A stretch of DNA of 64,000 bases from contig NZ_MSCQ01000002.1 of the NCBI RefSeq assembly GCF_002954725.1, positions 1-64,000 on the forward strand. Direction: 5' to 3'. This DNA comes from Photobacterium phosphoreum (GTDB taxonomy: Bacteria > Pseudomonadota > Gammaproteobacteria > Enterobacterales > Vibrionaceae). The notes beneath the pieces are model-generated. The model was not told the DNA's origin and made no database searches. It saw only the letters and a list, made by a program, of their open reading frames with translations. Of the stretch, positions 16,531-24,768 are shown piece after piece; position 1 is the stretch's first letter, and each line of letters opens with the position of its first letter. A program made the position numbers and the translations under genes.

Positions 16531-16556
16531 TAAAAAGCCGACGTATCGGCTTTTTG
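16531..16556 (-). terminator. Terminator of the MaoC-domain gene
   Basis: AAAAAGCCGA-CGTA-TCGGCTTTTT, a 10-bp stem with T-runs on both exits, 30 bases after the stop of the minus-strand gene at 16586. Confidence 0.8.
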
Positions 16557-16585
16557 GAAAGAGGATGATTGTACTCACAGTCAGA

Positions 16586-17275
16586 TTAGAAATAAAGGCG
16601 CATGACTGATTCAGCAACACAAGCAGGACGACGACAGCCTTCGATTTCAACCGTAATTTCTTGCACTATTTCTAAACCGCGCTTAATCGGTGTTACCGAC
16701 TGAATTTTTGTTCTTGCACGAATATTAACGCCAGTTTTAACAGGGTAAGGGAATCGAACTTGGTTTAGACCATAATTGACGGTCATTTTTGCAGATGGAA
16801 ATTTTGGGCTAGCAGGATCGACACTGTCAGTTAATACTGATAGGAGTGAAAGCGTTAAAAAACCATGCGCGATGGTTGTTTTAAATGGAGATTCTGCTGC
16901 TGCTTTTTGTGGATCGGTATGGATCCATTGATGATCGTCAGTAACGTTAGCAAAGTTATTGATACGTAGCTGATCGACGGTTAACCATTCGCCAACATGA
17001 ATTTCTTCACCTAATGATGCAGTAAGCTCAGCCATTACTTTAGTGGCTTCTGGATGCATCTCAATAACAATAGGATCAGAGATTACTTCACCGCTAGATA
17101 TAGATACGAGGTTATGATCTTTTACCCAAGTTGCAAAATGGCTGCTATTGGCTTTATTGAGGAATTCAATCCAATAGTCACGGATTGATGGTGATAGCCA
17201 GTCTTTAAATTCAAACGGGTGATGTGATAACACTTCACGTTTACGTTTGATAAAATCGACTACTTTTACTTTCAT
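16586..17275 (-). CDS. MaoC-domain (R)-specific enoyl-CoA hydratase-like protein
   Basis: A 229-residue cytoplasmic protein of the hot-dog-fold MaoC/R-hydratase family. The hydratase core occupies roughly residues 85-210 and shows FANVTDDHQWIHTDPQKAA, where Asp and His are the catalytic pair of the D-x4-H motif, followed by TIAHGFLTLSLL. The N-terminal ~75 residues form an extra helical part common in Vibrionaceae and Alteromonadales homologues. Members hydrate trans-2-enoyl-CoA to (R)-3-hydroxyacyl-CoA; no PHA or fatty-acid genes are next to it, so the pathway is unknown. ATG 17305 is in frame but ATG 17275 (MKVKVVDFIKRKRE) is the better start. Monocistronic. Confidence 0.87.
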   Translation of the reverse strand: MKVKVVDFIKRKREVLSHHPFEFKDWLSPSIRDYWIEFLNKANSSHFATWVKDHNLVSISSGEVISDPIVIEMHPEATKVMAELTASLGEEIHVGEWLTVDQLRINNFANVTDDHQWIHTDPQKAAAESPFKTTIAHGFLTLSLLSVLTDSVDPASPKFPSAKMTVNYGLNQVRFPYPVKTGVNIRARTKIQSVTPIKRGLEIVQEITVEIEGCRRPACVAESVMRLYF

Positions 17276-17604
17276 AGAGCATAACCTTAGTTTGAAATGC
17301 CACATTTGGGTTTGGGGCTGGGCATTGTAGCTATTATTGACAGTAGCACAACTGGTATTTTTTATAACAAATACTTATAAAACTCATCGGATGAGTTGAT
17401 TTTAAAGGATGTTGATGCCTTTACGCAATAATTAAATGGCGTTTTTTAACGATTTTTTATAAATCACCGCAGTGAGTCTCTCTAATAATATTAAATATTA
17501 CTTATGGGTATGATAAACGATCAGTTCTTAACCATGGCTGAAATCATATAAAGGATAGATGGCTATAATAATAAAGGTATATGACTTATATCATGGAGGA
17601 ACTG

Positions 17605-18942
17605 ATGATTGCATATGAAGCTAATTTTGATGGTTTAGTCGGGCTAACACATAATTATAGTGGTTTATCGGCAGGAAATATTGCTTCACAAAAATATAGC
17701 CAGCAAATATCAAATCCTAAAAGTGCCGCATTACAAGGCCTAGATAAAATGAAAGCATTGGCTAATTTAGGATTGGTACAAGGTGTTATTGCTCCTCAAA
17801 TGCGGCCAGATACAACTATGCTAAGACGGCTTGGTTTTAGTGGTAGTGATCATCGAGTGTTACAACAAGCAGCCCAGCAGGCGCCTAAACTATTAACGAG
17901 TTGTTGTTCAGCATCAAGTATGTGGGCTGCTAATGCTGCAACAGTATCCCCATCCGCTGATACCTATGATCGACGTATACACTTCACGCCGGCGAATTTA
18001 GTGAATAATTTTCATCGTGCTATTGAACCTCAAACAACAGCCCGTATTTTGACGGCGATGTTTAATGATGAGAATCATTTTTGTCATCATCAGCCATTAC
18101 CTGCATCTGAACAATTAGGTGATGAAGGTGCTGCTAACCATAGCCGTTTTTGTGGACAGTATGGTGATCAAGGTGTCGAAATGTTTGTTTTTGGACGTTA
18201 TGGTTTCGATCAGCATCAACAAGCCCCTACACGTTATCCTGCTCGACAAACCTATGAAGCCAGTGCGGCTATTGCTCGTTTACATCAACTCGATCCACAA
18301 CAGGTTGTGATGGCTCAACAAAATCCATTATTGATAGATCAAGGTGTATTTCACAATGATGTCATTGCGGTGGGGAATCAACAAACCTTGTTTTGTCATC
18401 AATATGCTTTTTTAAATCAAGTGGATGTTTATCAACAGTTACAGCAAAAAATGGGAGCGGACTTTTCTATTATAGAAGTGCCTAATGATGTAGTTAGTGT
18501 TGATAACGCAGTAAGTAGTTATTTATTTAATTCGCAATTAGTCACATTACCTGATGGTGATAGTAGTTTGATTTTACCGCAACAGTGCCAACAGAATCCT
18601 CAGATATGGCAATATATACAACAGTTATTGCAAGCGCGGGTCGGCATTAATCGGGTTGATTTTTTTGATTTAAGCCAGAGTATGCACAACGGTGGTGGGC
18701 CAGCATGTTTACGTTTAAGAGTAGTATTAACCGAACAAGAACGGCAAGCGGTGAACCCTGCGGTATTATTAACGGATACATTATTTAAACGCTTACGAGA
18801 ATGGATTAATTTACATTATCGAGATCGGTTACGAGAAGCTGATTTAGCTGATCCAGCATTAGGATTGGAATCACAAATGGCATTAGACGAGCTGACTTAT
18901 ATTCTAAAATTAGGCTCAGTGTATGATTTTCAGCGAGTATAA
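17605..18942 (+). CDS. astB: N-succinylarginine dihydrolase
   Basis: Second enzyme of the arginine succinyltransferase pathway: hydrolyses N2-succinylarginine to N2-succinylornithine, two NH3 and CO2. The 445-residue protein retains the catalytic triad by position and motif: Glu174 ([10 protein letters not shown]), His250 ([10 protein letters not shown]) and Cys368 ([13 protein letters not shown]). The N terminus [19 protein letters not shown] is diagnostic. ATG 17581 would add eight residues, but ATG 17605 has GAGGAAC at correct spacing. astA, astC, astD and astE are not adjacent: it stands alone between a MaoC-type gene (divergent) and a DUF937 gene (convergent), so the rest of the pathway must lie elsewhere. 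Confidence 0.95.
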   Translation: MIAYEANFDGLVGLTHNYSGLSAGNIASQKYSQQISNPKSAALQGLDKMKALANLGLVQGVIAPQMRPDTTMLRRLGFSGSDHRVLQQAAQQAPKLLTSCCSASSMWAANAATVSPSADTYDRRIHFTPANLVNNFHRAIEPQTTARILTAMFNDENHFCHHQPLPASEQLGDEGAANHSRFCGQYGDQGVEMFVFGRYGFDQHQQAPTRYPARQTYEASAAIARLHQLDPQQVVMAQQNPLLIDQGVFHNDVIAVGNQQTLFCHQYAFLNQVDVYQQLQQKMGADFSIIEVPNDVVSVDNAVSSYLFNSQLVTLPDGDSSLILPQQCQQNPQIWQYIQQLLQARVGINRVDFFDLSQSMHNGGGPACLRLRVVLTEQERQAVNPAVLLTDTLFKRLREWINLHYRDRLREADLADPALGLESQMALDELTYILKLGSVYDFQRV

Positions 18943-18992
18943 TCCGCAGATACGTGAGTAGATATCGACTACAGATTATAATAGTAACATCG

Positions 18993-19475
18993 CTATTTTT
19001 TACCAAAAAAGGTTGAGGCAAAACTCTTCAGATTATTTATATCCATTAAATCATCAATACCATGAATTTCACCGGAAGGCTGAATAAGTAAGTTATGATC
19101 AATATCACCCCCAGGGCTTGCTTGATCAATCATCGTTGGTAATGCATCTTGTAGGCCGAGAATGACATCTTGCTCTGGCATTTTGAGTTCAGCCGCGAAT
19201 GTGGCAAGTTTCTCGGTACTAAAAATAGTAGTAATGTTGGTCGCTGAAATATTAGCATTAACTTCGTTACCGAGCCAAGAGTTAGCAATATTGGATAAGT
19301 CAGCTTGATTGAGCGTTTTAATCACAGTTTGGAGATTCACATTTTGAGCTTGAGCGTTACCGTCTAATAAATGAGAGAGCGCTGAAAAAATACTATTTTC
19401 ATCGACAGCTTGAGTATTTGCAGGCGATTGATTAAAAAATTGTGCACCAAGACTAACTATTTCTACCATATCCAT
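18993..19475 (-). CDS. DUF937/YidB-like protein
   Basis: A 160-residue cytoplasmic protein resembling the YidB/DUF937 family. The N-terminal half is helical with a Gln/Asn-rich middle; the C-terminal half contains VILGLQDALPTMIDQASPGGDIDH, the shape of the family motif (LP.lvDqlTP.G). The C terminus ends in the basic FFGKK. The family is widespread in proteobacteria without a proven function. It converges with astB, 50 bases apart, and no terminator hairpin is evident in that gap. AAGGAG-type sequence precedes the ATG. Family assignment is moderately certain. Confidence 0.7.
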   Translation of the reverse strand: MDMVEIVSLGAQFFNQSPANTQAVDENSIFSALSHLLDGNAQAQNVNLQTVIKTLNQADLSNIANSWLGNEVNANISATNITTIFSTEKLATFAAELKMPEQDVILGLQDALPTMIDQASPGGDIDHNLLIQPSGEIHGIDDLMDINNLKSFASTFFGKK

Positions 19476-19866
19476 GTCGAAGACTCCTTACTTGATAAGC
19501 TTATTATGCGGTGACTAAAAAACGTAATACTGATGTTACGCATAAAACTTAATAAGCTCATGTTATATTCCCTGCTGAGTATATTACTGATAACAATTAA
19601 TAAGTATGTTGTTAATAATAATACAAAAAATAGATTTAATTATCAGCATTTTCTGACATTTTAGTGCTAAAAATGTATTTTATATTTATTTTCGATCGGG
19701 TTGCTTATGAGGCGGTATTTTCACTTTACCGTAATATTGATTTAAATAATTATTACATCTATGTGCAGCAATGCTTGACCTGTTTTAGACCAAACATGGA
19801 TAATAGTATTCATAAATCTATGAGTGAAATAATCACTTATCGTTACGAATAATTGATGGAGTTTTA
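19476..19866. other. Gene-free AT-rich stretch
   Basis: Divergent intergenic region between the DUF937 and DUF2058 genes. It should hold both promoters; no further structure or convincing ORF is seen. Confidence 0.4.
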
Positions 19867-20388
19867 ATGGCAAAGCTAAGCCTACAAGAGCAAATGCTAA
19901 AAGCGGGTCTTATTGATAAGAAAAAGCTAAAAAAAGCCGGTAAGACCACTAAAAAATCACGTACTCAAGCGAAAGAAGCCAAAGCGGCTGTTGAGGAAAA
20001 TCGTGTCTCTCAGCTGGAGAAAGATAAAACGCTTAACCGTCAGCGAGATGAAGAAGCGCAACAAAAAGCATTTATCTCACAAGTGAAACAATTAATTGAG
20101 ATGAACCGTTTAGATCGTAATCACGGTGATATTGGTTATAACTTTACCGATGGTACCACGGTGAAGAAAATTTATGTTGATAAGATAATCCAAACTCAAC
20201 TTGTCAATGGCCGTCTTGCGATTGCACGTTACCTTGATGGTTATGAAGTTATTCCTGCCGCTGTCGCTGATAAGATTGCTTTACGTGATCAAGAATCGAT
20301 TGTACTGAACAATGTGGTAGATGAAAGTATTGTTGATGAAGATGATCCGTATGCTGATTTTGTTATCCCAGATGACCTAATGTGGTAA
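19867..20388 (+). CDS. DUF2058 (YaiL-like) nucleic-acid-associated protein
   Basis: A 173-residue protein of the DUF2058/YaiL family. Residues 1-80 are highly basic and charged (LSLQEQMLKAGLIDKKKLKK, then KK- and KE-rich), probably a long helix that could contact nucleic acid or ribosomes. The C-terminal ~90 residues form a compact domain (DIGYNFTDGTTVKKIYVD...RLAIARYLDGYEVIPAAVADKI) and end in an acidic tail. E. coli YaiL has been called a nucleoprotein or polynucleotide-associated protein; its role is not settled. ATGGAG lies just upstream of the ATG and a terminator at 20405-20430 follows, so it is a single-gene unit. Confidence 0.85.
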   Translation: MAKLSLQEQMLKAGLIDKKKLKKAGKTTKKSRTQAKEAKAAVEENRVSQLEKDKTLNRQRDEEAQQKAFISQVKQLIEMNRLDRNHGDIGYNFTDGTTVKKIYVDKIIQTQLVNGRLAIARYLDGYEVIPAAVADKIALRDQESIVLNNVVDESIVDEDDPYADFVIPDDLMW

Positions 20389-20404
20389 ATACGACGAAAT
20401 AAAG

Positions 20405-20430
20405 AAAGCCTCGAAAGAGGCTTTTTTTAT
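20405..20430 (+). terminator. Terminator of the DUF2058 gene
   Basis: AAAGCCTC-GAAA-GAGGCTTT stem with a GNRA-like loop, then a run of seven Ts. Confidence 0.9.
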
Positions 20431-20579
20431 GTCTAAATATTTGCCTAGAGGATGTTTTAGGTATTACTGTTTTAAATAAACGCCCAAGAAATGGTAAATA
20501 GGCATTGATAACCGTAATCGTTTGCTAAAAAAATGTTACTTAACGGTAGTTGTAATTCAATGAAATAGGGAATATTTTA

Positions 20580-20660
20580 ATGAGAGTATTTATCATTTGC
20601 ATTACTGGTGCAATGGTAATGATAAATACATGTACGATGGTGATAACCCTGTCAGCATAA
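20580..20660 (+). CDS. Possible 26-residue hydrophobic peptide upstream of the sugar mutase
   Basis: A short ORF starting MRVFIICITGAMVMI, hydrophobic throughout, preceded by GGGAA 8 bases before the ATG and ending 57 bases before the mutase start. It could be a leader or a small membrane peptide. Only the ribosome binding site and composition support it, and it may be chance in this AT-rich region. Confidence 0.22.
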   Translation: MRVFIICITGAMVMINTCTMVITLSA

Positions 20661-20716
20661 TGGCTCAGTTGTGACCATTGCGTTGTGATGATGATAAATG
20701 AACTAGGATAACAATA

Positions 20717-22420
20717 ATGAATAATGAAATTACGCGTTGGTTACAACGAGACCCTGACTCTAAATCACGTCAAGAATTACAACAATTAGTGGCTGATAAT
20801 GCGACTGTTGAATTAGCTGATCGTTTTAATGGACGCTTAGAATTTGGTACCGCAGGTTTGCGTGGTGTTGTTGGTGCTGGGCCTAATCGAATGAATCGAC
20901 TCGTCATTCAAGAAACAGCAACAGGGCTTGGCCAGTACTTATTACGCACAGACAGTACTGCAGCGCATAAAGGCGTCGTTATTGGTTATGATGGTCGTCC
21001 TGACTCACGTCAATTTGCTCACGATACGGCAGCAGCTTTAGCGGCACAAGGTATTAAGGTTTATCTCACTACTAAAGTTGCCGCAACCCCGATTGTTGCT
21101 TTTGGCGTTAAACATTTACACACTGCAGCTGCTGTTGTCGTTACTGCTAGCCATAACCCGCCGGCTTATAATGGCTTTAAAGTTTATTGGAATAACGGTG
21201 CTCAGATCATTCCGCCTCATGATGCTGGTATTGCTACTGAAATAGATAAAGCTACCCAATCTGAATTACACCTTATGGATCTAGCTGAAGCCGAAGAAAA
21301 AGGGTTATTAGTGTGGTTAGATGATGCTTATTATCAAGATTATCGTCAGGCAATAAATACTAACCCATTATTAAATAATCATCATAATCCACAAGATATA
21401 AGTATTGCTTATACTGCGATGCATGGTGTCGGTGCTGATATGGCAGAAACATTATTAACAGATGCCGGTTTTAAGCATGTCTATAGTGTTGCAGCTCAAC
21501 GTGAACCTGATGGCGCTTTCCCAACGGTGAAGTTTCCAAATCCTGAAGAGTCAGGTGCCATGGATCTTGTTATTGCTGAAGCAAAACAACATGGAGCAAT
21601 GTTAGCATGTGCTAATGATCCGGATGCTGATCGTTTTGCTGTGGCTGTACGCCGTAATGATGGCGAGTATCAGATGCTAACGGGTGATCAAGTGGGTACA
21701 TTGTTTGGTTATTATTTACTTAATCATGTGCAAGCTTCAACCCGTTTAGTGGGTAATACCATAGTTTCATCAACATTATTAGGCAAAATTGCAACGGCAC
21801 TCGGTGCGCAATATTATCAAACACTGACTGGCTTTAAATGGTTAACCAATGTCGCAATGGAGCGTCAAACCGTTGATCATCAATTCTTGTTTGCCTATGA
21901 AGAAGCGTTAGGTTACACCATTGGTAATACGGTATGGGATAAAGACGGATTATCTGCGTTAGTGGCATTTGCTCAGCTGACGGCAGAACTATCAGCAAGC
22001 GGTAAGACGGTTTGGGATCAACTTGAAGCGATTTACCGTGAGTACGGCTTATATATTAATGCTCAACGCAGTATTGCACTTGATCCAACCGCTGCACCTA
22101 TTGGTGATTTACTCCGTGCAACGCCACCACAAGCGATTGCAGGATTAGCTATTCACAGTACTGAGGATTTTAAAACGTCATTACGTATTTTTGCTGATGG
22201 ATCGGTTGAGGCGATTGACTTACCTGTTAGTGATGTATTGATTTATCACCTTGAAGATGGTGCTCGAGTGGTTGTGCGACCATCTGGTACTGAGCCTAAA
22301 TTGAAATGTTACTATGAAGTGGTTGAACCAATGAGCCAAGACGATATATTTGAACATGCTCAACTACGCGCACGAGAAGCAATGGATCGATTAATTACTC
22401 AGCATCAAGCATCACTGTAA
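20717..22420 (+). CDS. Phosphosugar mutase (PgcA/PGM2-type phosphoglucomutase/phosphomannomutase)
   Basis: A 567-residue cytoplasmic alpha-D-phosphohexomutase that interconverts hexose 1- and 6-phosphates through a phosphoserine. All four domains show their motifs: active-site serine loop TASHNPPAYNGFKVYW (near residue 145), metal loop NDPDADRFAV (near 308), sugar loop FAYEEALGYTIG (near 397) and phosphate loop RPSGTEPKLK (near 525). The length and N-terminal FGTAGLRG...G place it with the PgcA/PGM2 subgroup rather than enteric Pgm or ManB. The specific substrate (glucose, mannose or pentose phosphate) cannot be fixed. It is followed 95 bases later by a small conserved-looking ORF, possibly cotranscribed. 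Confidence 0.92.
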   Translation: MNNEITRWLQRDPDSKSRQELQQLVADNATVELADRFNGRLEFGTAGLRGVVGAGPNRMNRLVIQETATGLGQYLLRTDSTAAHKGVVIGYDGRPDSRQFAHDTAAALAAQGIKVYLTTKVAATPIVAFGVKHLHTAAAVVVTASHNPPAYNGFKVYWNNGAQIIPPHDAGIATEIDKATQSELHLMDLAEAEEKGLLVWLDDAYYQDYRQAINTNPLLNNHHNPQDISIAYTAMHGVGADMAETLLTDAGFKHVYSVAAQREPDGAFPTVKFPNPEESGAMDLVIAEAKQHGAMLACANDPDADRFAVAVRRNDGEYQMLTGDQVGTLFGYYLLNHVQASTRLVGNTIVSSTLLGKIATALGAQYYQTLTGFKWLTNVAMERQTVDHQFLFAYEEALGYTIGNTVWDKDGLSALVAFAQLTAELSASGKTVWDQLEAIYREYGLYINAQRSIALDPTAAPIGDLLRATPPQAIAGLAIHSTEDFKTSLRIFADGSVEAIDLPVSDVLIYHLEDGARVVVRPSGTEPKLKCYYEVVEPMSQDDIFEHAQLRAREAMDRLITQHQASL

Positions 22421-22515
22421 TTCCGATTACCGTTATGTGGTAAAGCTGAACTCTGATCAATTTTCAGTGTATAATCATGAAAATTAGAATTTGTTTAAAT
22501 AACCAAGGGTTTACC

Positions 22516-22692
22516 ATGCACGATCTTAATTTATCGTTACCTGATGATTATGAAAAAGAGCCAGAATTACCGATTCCATCAATTGATGATCAAAAGAAAA
22601 TTGTGGCAGAGCTTAAACGTTTAGAAGCTGCGGGTGAGTTAACACCTGAAATTTTACATGCGTTCATGACAGGTGAGCGTTTACCTGAATAA
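22516..22692 (+). CDS. Small acidic cytoplasmic protein (58 residues)
   Basis: The frame is open from 22477, but ATG 22516 (MHDLNLSLPDDYEKEPELP) has AAGGGTTT at suitable spacing and is preferred. The protein is acidic and ends with a helix-turn-helix-like run, DDQKKIVAELKRLEAAGELT, followed by PEILHAFMTGERLPE. No family is recognised. It follows the phosphosugar mutase in the same direction and precedes a strong terminator at 22715-22763, so it is likely the last gene of that transcript. Base composition and codon use resemble the neighbours. Confidence 0.55.
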   Translation: MHDLNLSLPDDYEKEPELPIPSIDDQKKIVAELKRLEAAGELTPEILHAFMTGERLPE

Positions 22693-22714
22693 GGTAATGT
22701 GATCAGACGTAATA

Positions 22715-22763
22715 AAAAGCCTCTTACTGTACTTCAAGCTGAAGTTGTAAGAGGCTTTTTTAT
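22715..22763 (+). terminator. Terminator after the mutase operon
   Basis: AAAAGCCTCTTAC pairs with GTAAGAGGCTTTT, with a nested CTTCAAGCTGAAG hairpin, followed by Ts. Confidence 0.85.
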
Positions 22764-22832
22764 GTGTCATAGAGAATAACAATCGTGATATATACGTGTA
22801 TCGATAACCCCAATTATCTTTACGCGATAATA

Positions 22833-24170
22833 TTATTGATTTTTAGCCGTTGAATTTAAACGGTAATCCACCATATTAAACTTACGCGCTACGATAGGTA
22901 GTCGTGCCATGATAGTCGTAACAAATAAGATCAATAGCGTTGGTAATAACCAGCTAGCATGGGCTTGGTATAGCGGTAATGTTTTATTAAAAAACTGGTT
23001 AAGATCGACAGGCATTTTACCGAGAATACTCACGGCATCAACAGTACCAAATACCACAGCTGTCACTAATACTGAGGTATGCGTTAGTGTTGAAACATGA
23101 ATGGTCGAAGCCGTTAAAGAAGCAAACACTAATGCAATCGCAACAGGGCATAATACTAAAATAGCCGGTAAGCTGACTTTGAGAATATCATTAAGACCAA
23201 AGTTAGCAATCATGCCTGTTAGCACCACAATAATTGTCGCGGTAAAACCAAACGATGCTTTGAATGTTTGTTGATAATATTCAGCGCAGGCATTGGTTAA
23301 ACCAACGGTAGTGGTTAAACATGCCATGATGATAATCGCCGCCAGTAACCATTGACCATAGACCCCAAATTCACCCGCAACATAACGAGTAAGGATCACA
23401 CTGCCGTTCATGCCATGAGTGGCAATAGAGGTTGAGGTTGCGCCAACATACCCCATAGCAATATAACAACTGCCCATTAATACAAAATAGATCATTGCGA
23501 CTTTAAATGAGACGCTAGCGATTCCTTTTTGTGATACTACGCCTTTTGCTTTAATTGCTTGAATGATAACCCAACCAAAACCAACCGCTGCGATAGCATC
23601 CATGGTCATGTAACCTTGGATTAAGCCACTGGTGACAGCACTATGCTGATAATCGCCATAAGGTGCAGCAGGTACACCTAGCGGTGAAATAAATGCCGCT
23701 AGCCCTAATCCTGCTAATAAGAAAATCAGCGCAGGTGTCATGATCTTACCGATGTAATTAACCAGATTACCGGGTTTAAACGCTAAAATTAATGTTAAAG
23801 CAGAGAATACAATCGAGAAAGCAACCAGATGATCTGATTTGAAAAAAGGTTTTAATCCCATTTCATAAGCAACAGTAACTGCACGAGGCATGCCAAAAGC
23901 AGGACCAATCGCAGTAAATAATAAAATCCAGAATGTCGTTGCTAACCATTTCGGTAATGCTTTAGTGAGGTTGTTTGTGCTGCCTATGCGGCCCAGAACA
24001 ATAATAGTAAAAGCAGGTAGACCCACAGCGGTGACTAAAAAACCACTCATTGCTGATGATAATGATGTACCTGCATCTAACCCCATCGCGGGAGGAAAGA
24101 TCAAGTTACCAGCACCTAAAAATAGGGCGAAGGTCATAAGACCGATAGCGAGTAAATCTTGTGTTTTCAA
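22833..24170 (-). CDS. brnQ: Branched-chain amino acid:cation symporter BrnQ (copy 1, Ile-leader)
   Basis: A LIVCS-family inner-membrane carrier for leucine, isoleucine and valine. The ~445-residue product has about 12 hydrophobic segments and the family blocks GLMTFALFLGAGNLIFPPA, LPRAVTVAYEMG (as MPRAVTVAYEMG), QGYMTMDAIAAVGFGWVI and CLTTTVGLTNACAEYY. ATG 24185 is in frame, but both brnQ genes here share AGG(T)-spacer-CAT-TTG-AAA, with a ribosome binding site correctly placed for a TTG start, so TTG 24170 is preferred. It is the paralogue of the gene at 24769. A 230-base leader on the minus strand encodes an Ile-rich peptide and competing hairpins, indicating attenuation control. Confidence 0.93.
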   Translation of the reverse strand: MKTQDLLAIGLMTFALFLGAGNLIFPPAMGLDAGTSLSSAMSGFLVTAVGLPAFTIIVLGRIGSTNNLTKALPKWLATTFWILLFTAIGPAFGMPRAVTVAYEMGLKPFFKSDHLVAFSIVFSALTLILAFKPGNLVNYIGKIMTPALIFLLAGLGLAAFISPLGVPAAPYGDYQHSAVTSGLIQGYMTMDAIAAVGFGWVIIQAIKAKGVVSQKGIASVSFKVAMIYFVLMGSCYIAMGYVGATSTSIATHGMNGSVILTRYVAGEFGVYGQWLLAAIIIMACLTTTVGLTNACAEYYQQTFKASFGFTATIIVVLTGMIANFGLNDILKVSLPAILVLCPVAIALVFASLTASTIHVSTLTHTSVLVTAVVFGTVDAVSILGKMPVDLNQFFNKTLPLYQAHASWLLPTLLILFVTTIMARLPIVARKFNMVDYRLNSTAKNQ

Positions 24171-24269
24171 ATGTTGTACCTGCATTATGGTAAGTGTTGA
24201 ACAGTAATTAATAACGTAATAGTGTAAGTGTTATCGCACTGTCACTTCGTTAATAATGGTTCCGCAGGT

Positions 24270-24343
24270 TTGCTGAAAGATGGTATGAAGAGTTGAAGCT
24301 TATCCTCCATCAGCAACGGCTGACGGAAACTTGCCCGCCAGCC
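24270..24343 (-). promoter_or_regulatory. Attenuator-like competing stems in the brnQ copy 1 leader
   Basis: Read on the minus strand, four segments follow the leader-peptide stop. Segment 1 (24335-24343) pairs with segment 2 (24318-24326): GGCTGGCGG with CCGTCAGCC, 9 bp with one G-U. Segment 3 (24310-24316, TTGCTGA) pairs with segment 4 (24270-24276, TCAGCAA). Segments 2 and 3 can instead pair as TCAGC/GCTGA. Segment 1 overlaps the leader stop codon, so ribosome position would choose between 1:2 plus 3:4 and 2:3. No U-run follows segment 4, so the output may be Rho-dependent or translational. Confidence 0.55.
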
Positions 24344-24402
24344 TAGCGAATAATCACTAGAATAAAAGCGGAAATAATTCGAGATATTTTTATTATCGTC
24401 AT
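24343..24402 (-). CDS. Isoleucine-rich leader peptide of brnQ copy 1
   Basis: A 19-residue ORF on the minus strand, 24402 to 24343, sequence MTIIKISRIISAFILVIIR then TAG. Eight of 19 residues are Ile (two Ile-Ile pairs near the start and centre, one pair just before the end), with one Leu and one Val. It ends exactly where the first RNA stem of the attenuator begins. This is the layout of amino-acid leader peptides such as those of ilv and leu operons: scarcity of charged tRNA-Ile would stall the ribosome late in the peptide and change the folding downstream. A GAAG Shine-Dalgarno-like sequence lies about 10 bases upstream. Confidence 0.65.
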   Translation of the reverse strand: MTIIKISRIISAFILVIIR

Positions 24403-24722
24403 AGAAGTCACTTCAACCCAAGCATTAGTCGCTTTCGTTGAAGCTAAGTGTTTGTGTGCTCTATGTTCAAACGCAGTTGAATGCATAAATTAACAACTTC
24501 TATTAGTGAATAAGTGAATTACACGTTAAAAGTATAAAGAAAAGTTAGTGTTGTAAATAACTTTCTTCAACTTTTTATTAATGATTGTGAAAAAAATTTA
24601 ATTTAAGCGTTTAATGTTAACCAATTAGCGAGATTTTAAAGGTTTACTGTTGATCAATAGTGGTGGTGCTAATTTATTGTGTTGTTAGAGTGTGCTGTTT
24701 TTTGAAAAAGTGATGAGAGTGA
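24403..24722. other. Promoter region of brnQ copy 1
   Basis: Gene-free AT-rich stretch between the two brnQ genes. On the minus strand CTTCAAC and GTTGAAG can pair just before the leader peptide, the second arm covering its weak Shine-Dalgarno. No other structure recognised. Confidence 0.35.
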
Positions 24723-24745
24723 AGGGCTAGATATCATCTAGCCCT
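24723..24745 (-). terminator. Hairpin downstream of brnQ copy 2
   Basis: AGGGCTAGAT-ATC-ATCTAGCCCT, a perfect 10-bp stem 23 bases past the brnQ copy 2 stop. The T-tract is poor but the position fits a terminator. Confidence 0.5.
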
Positions 24746-24768
24746 ACGATAATGAACCGTACACTTTA

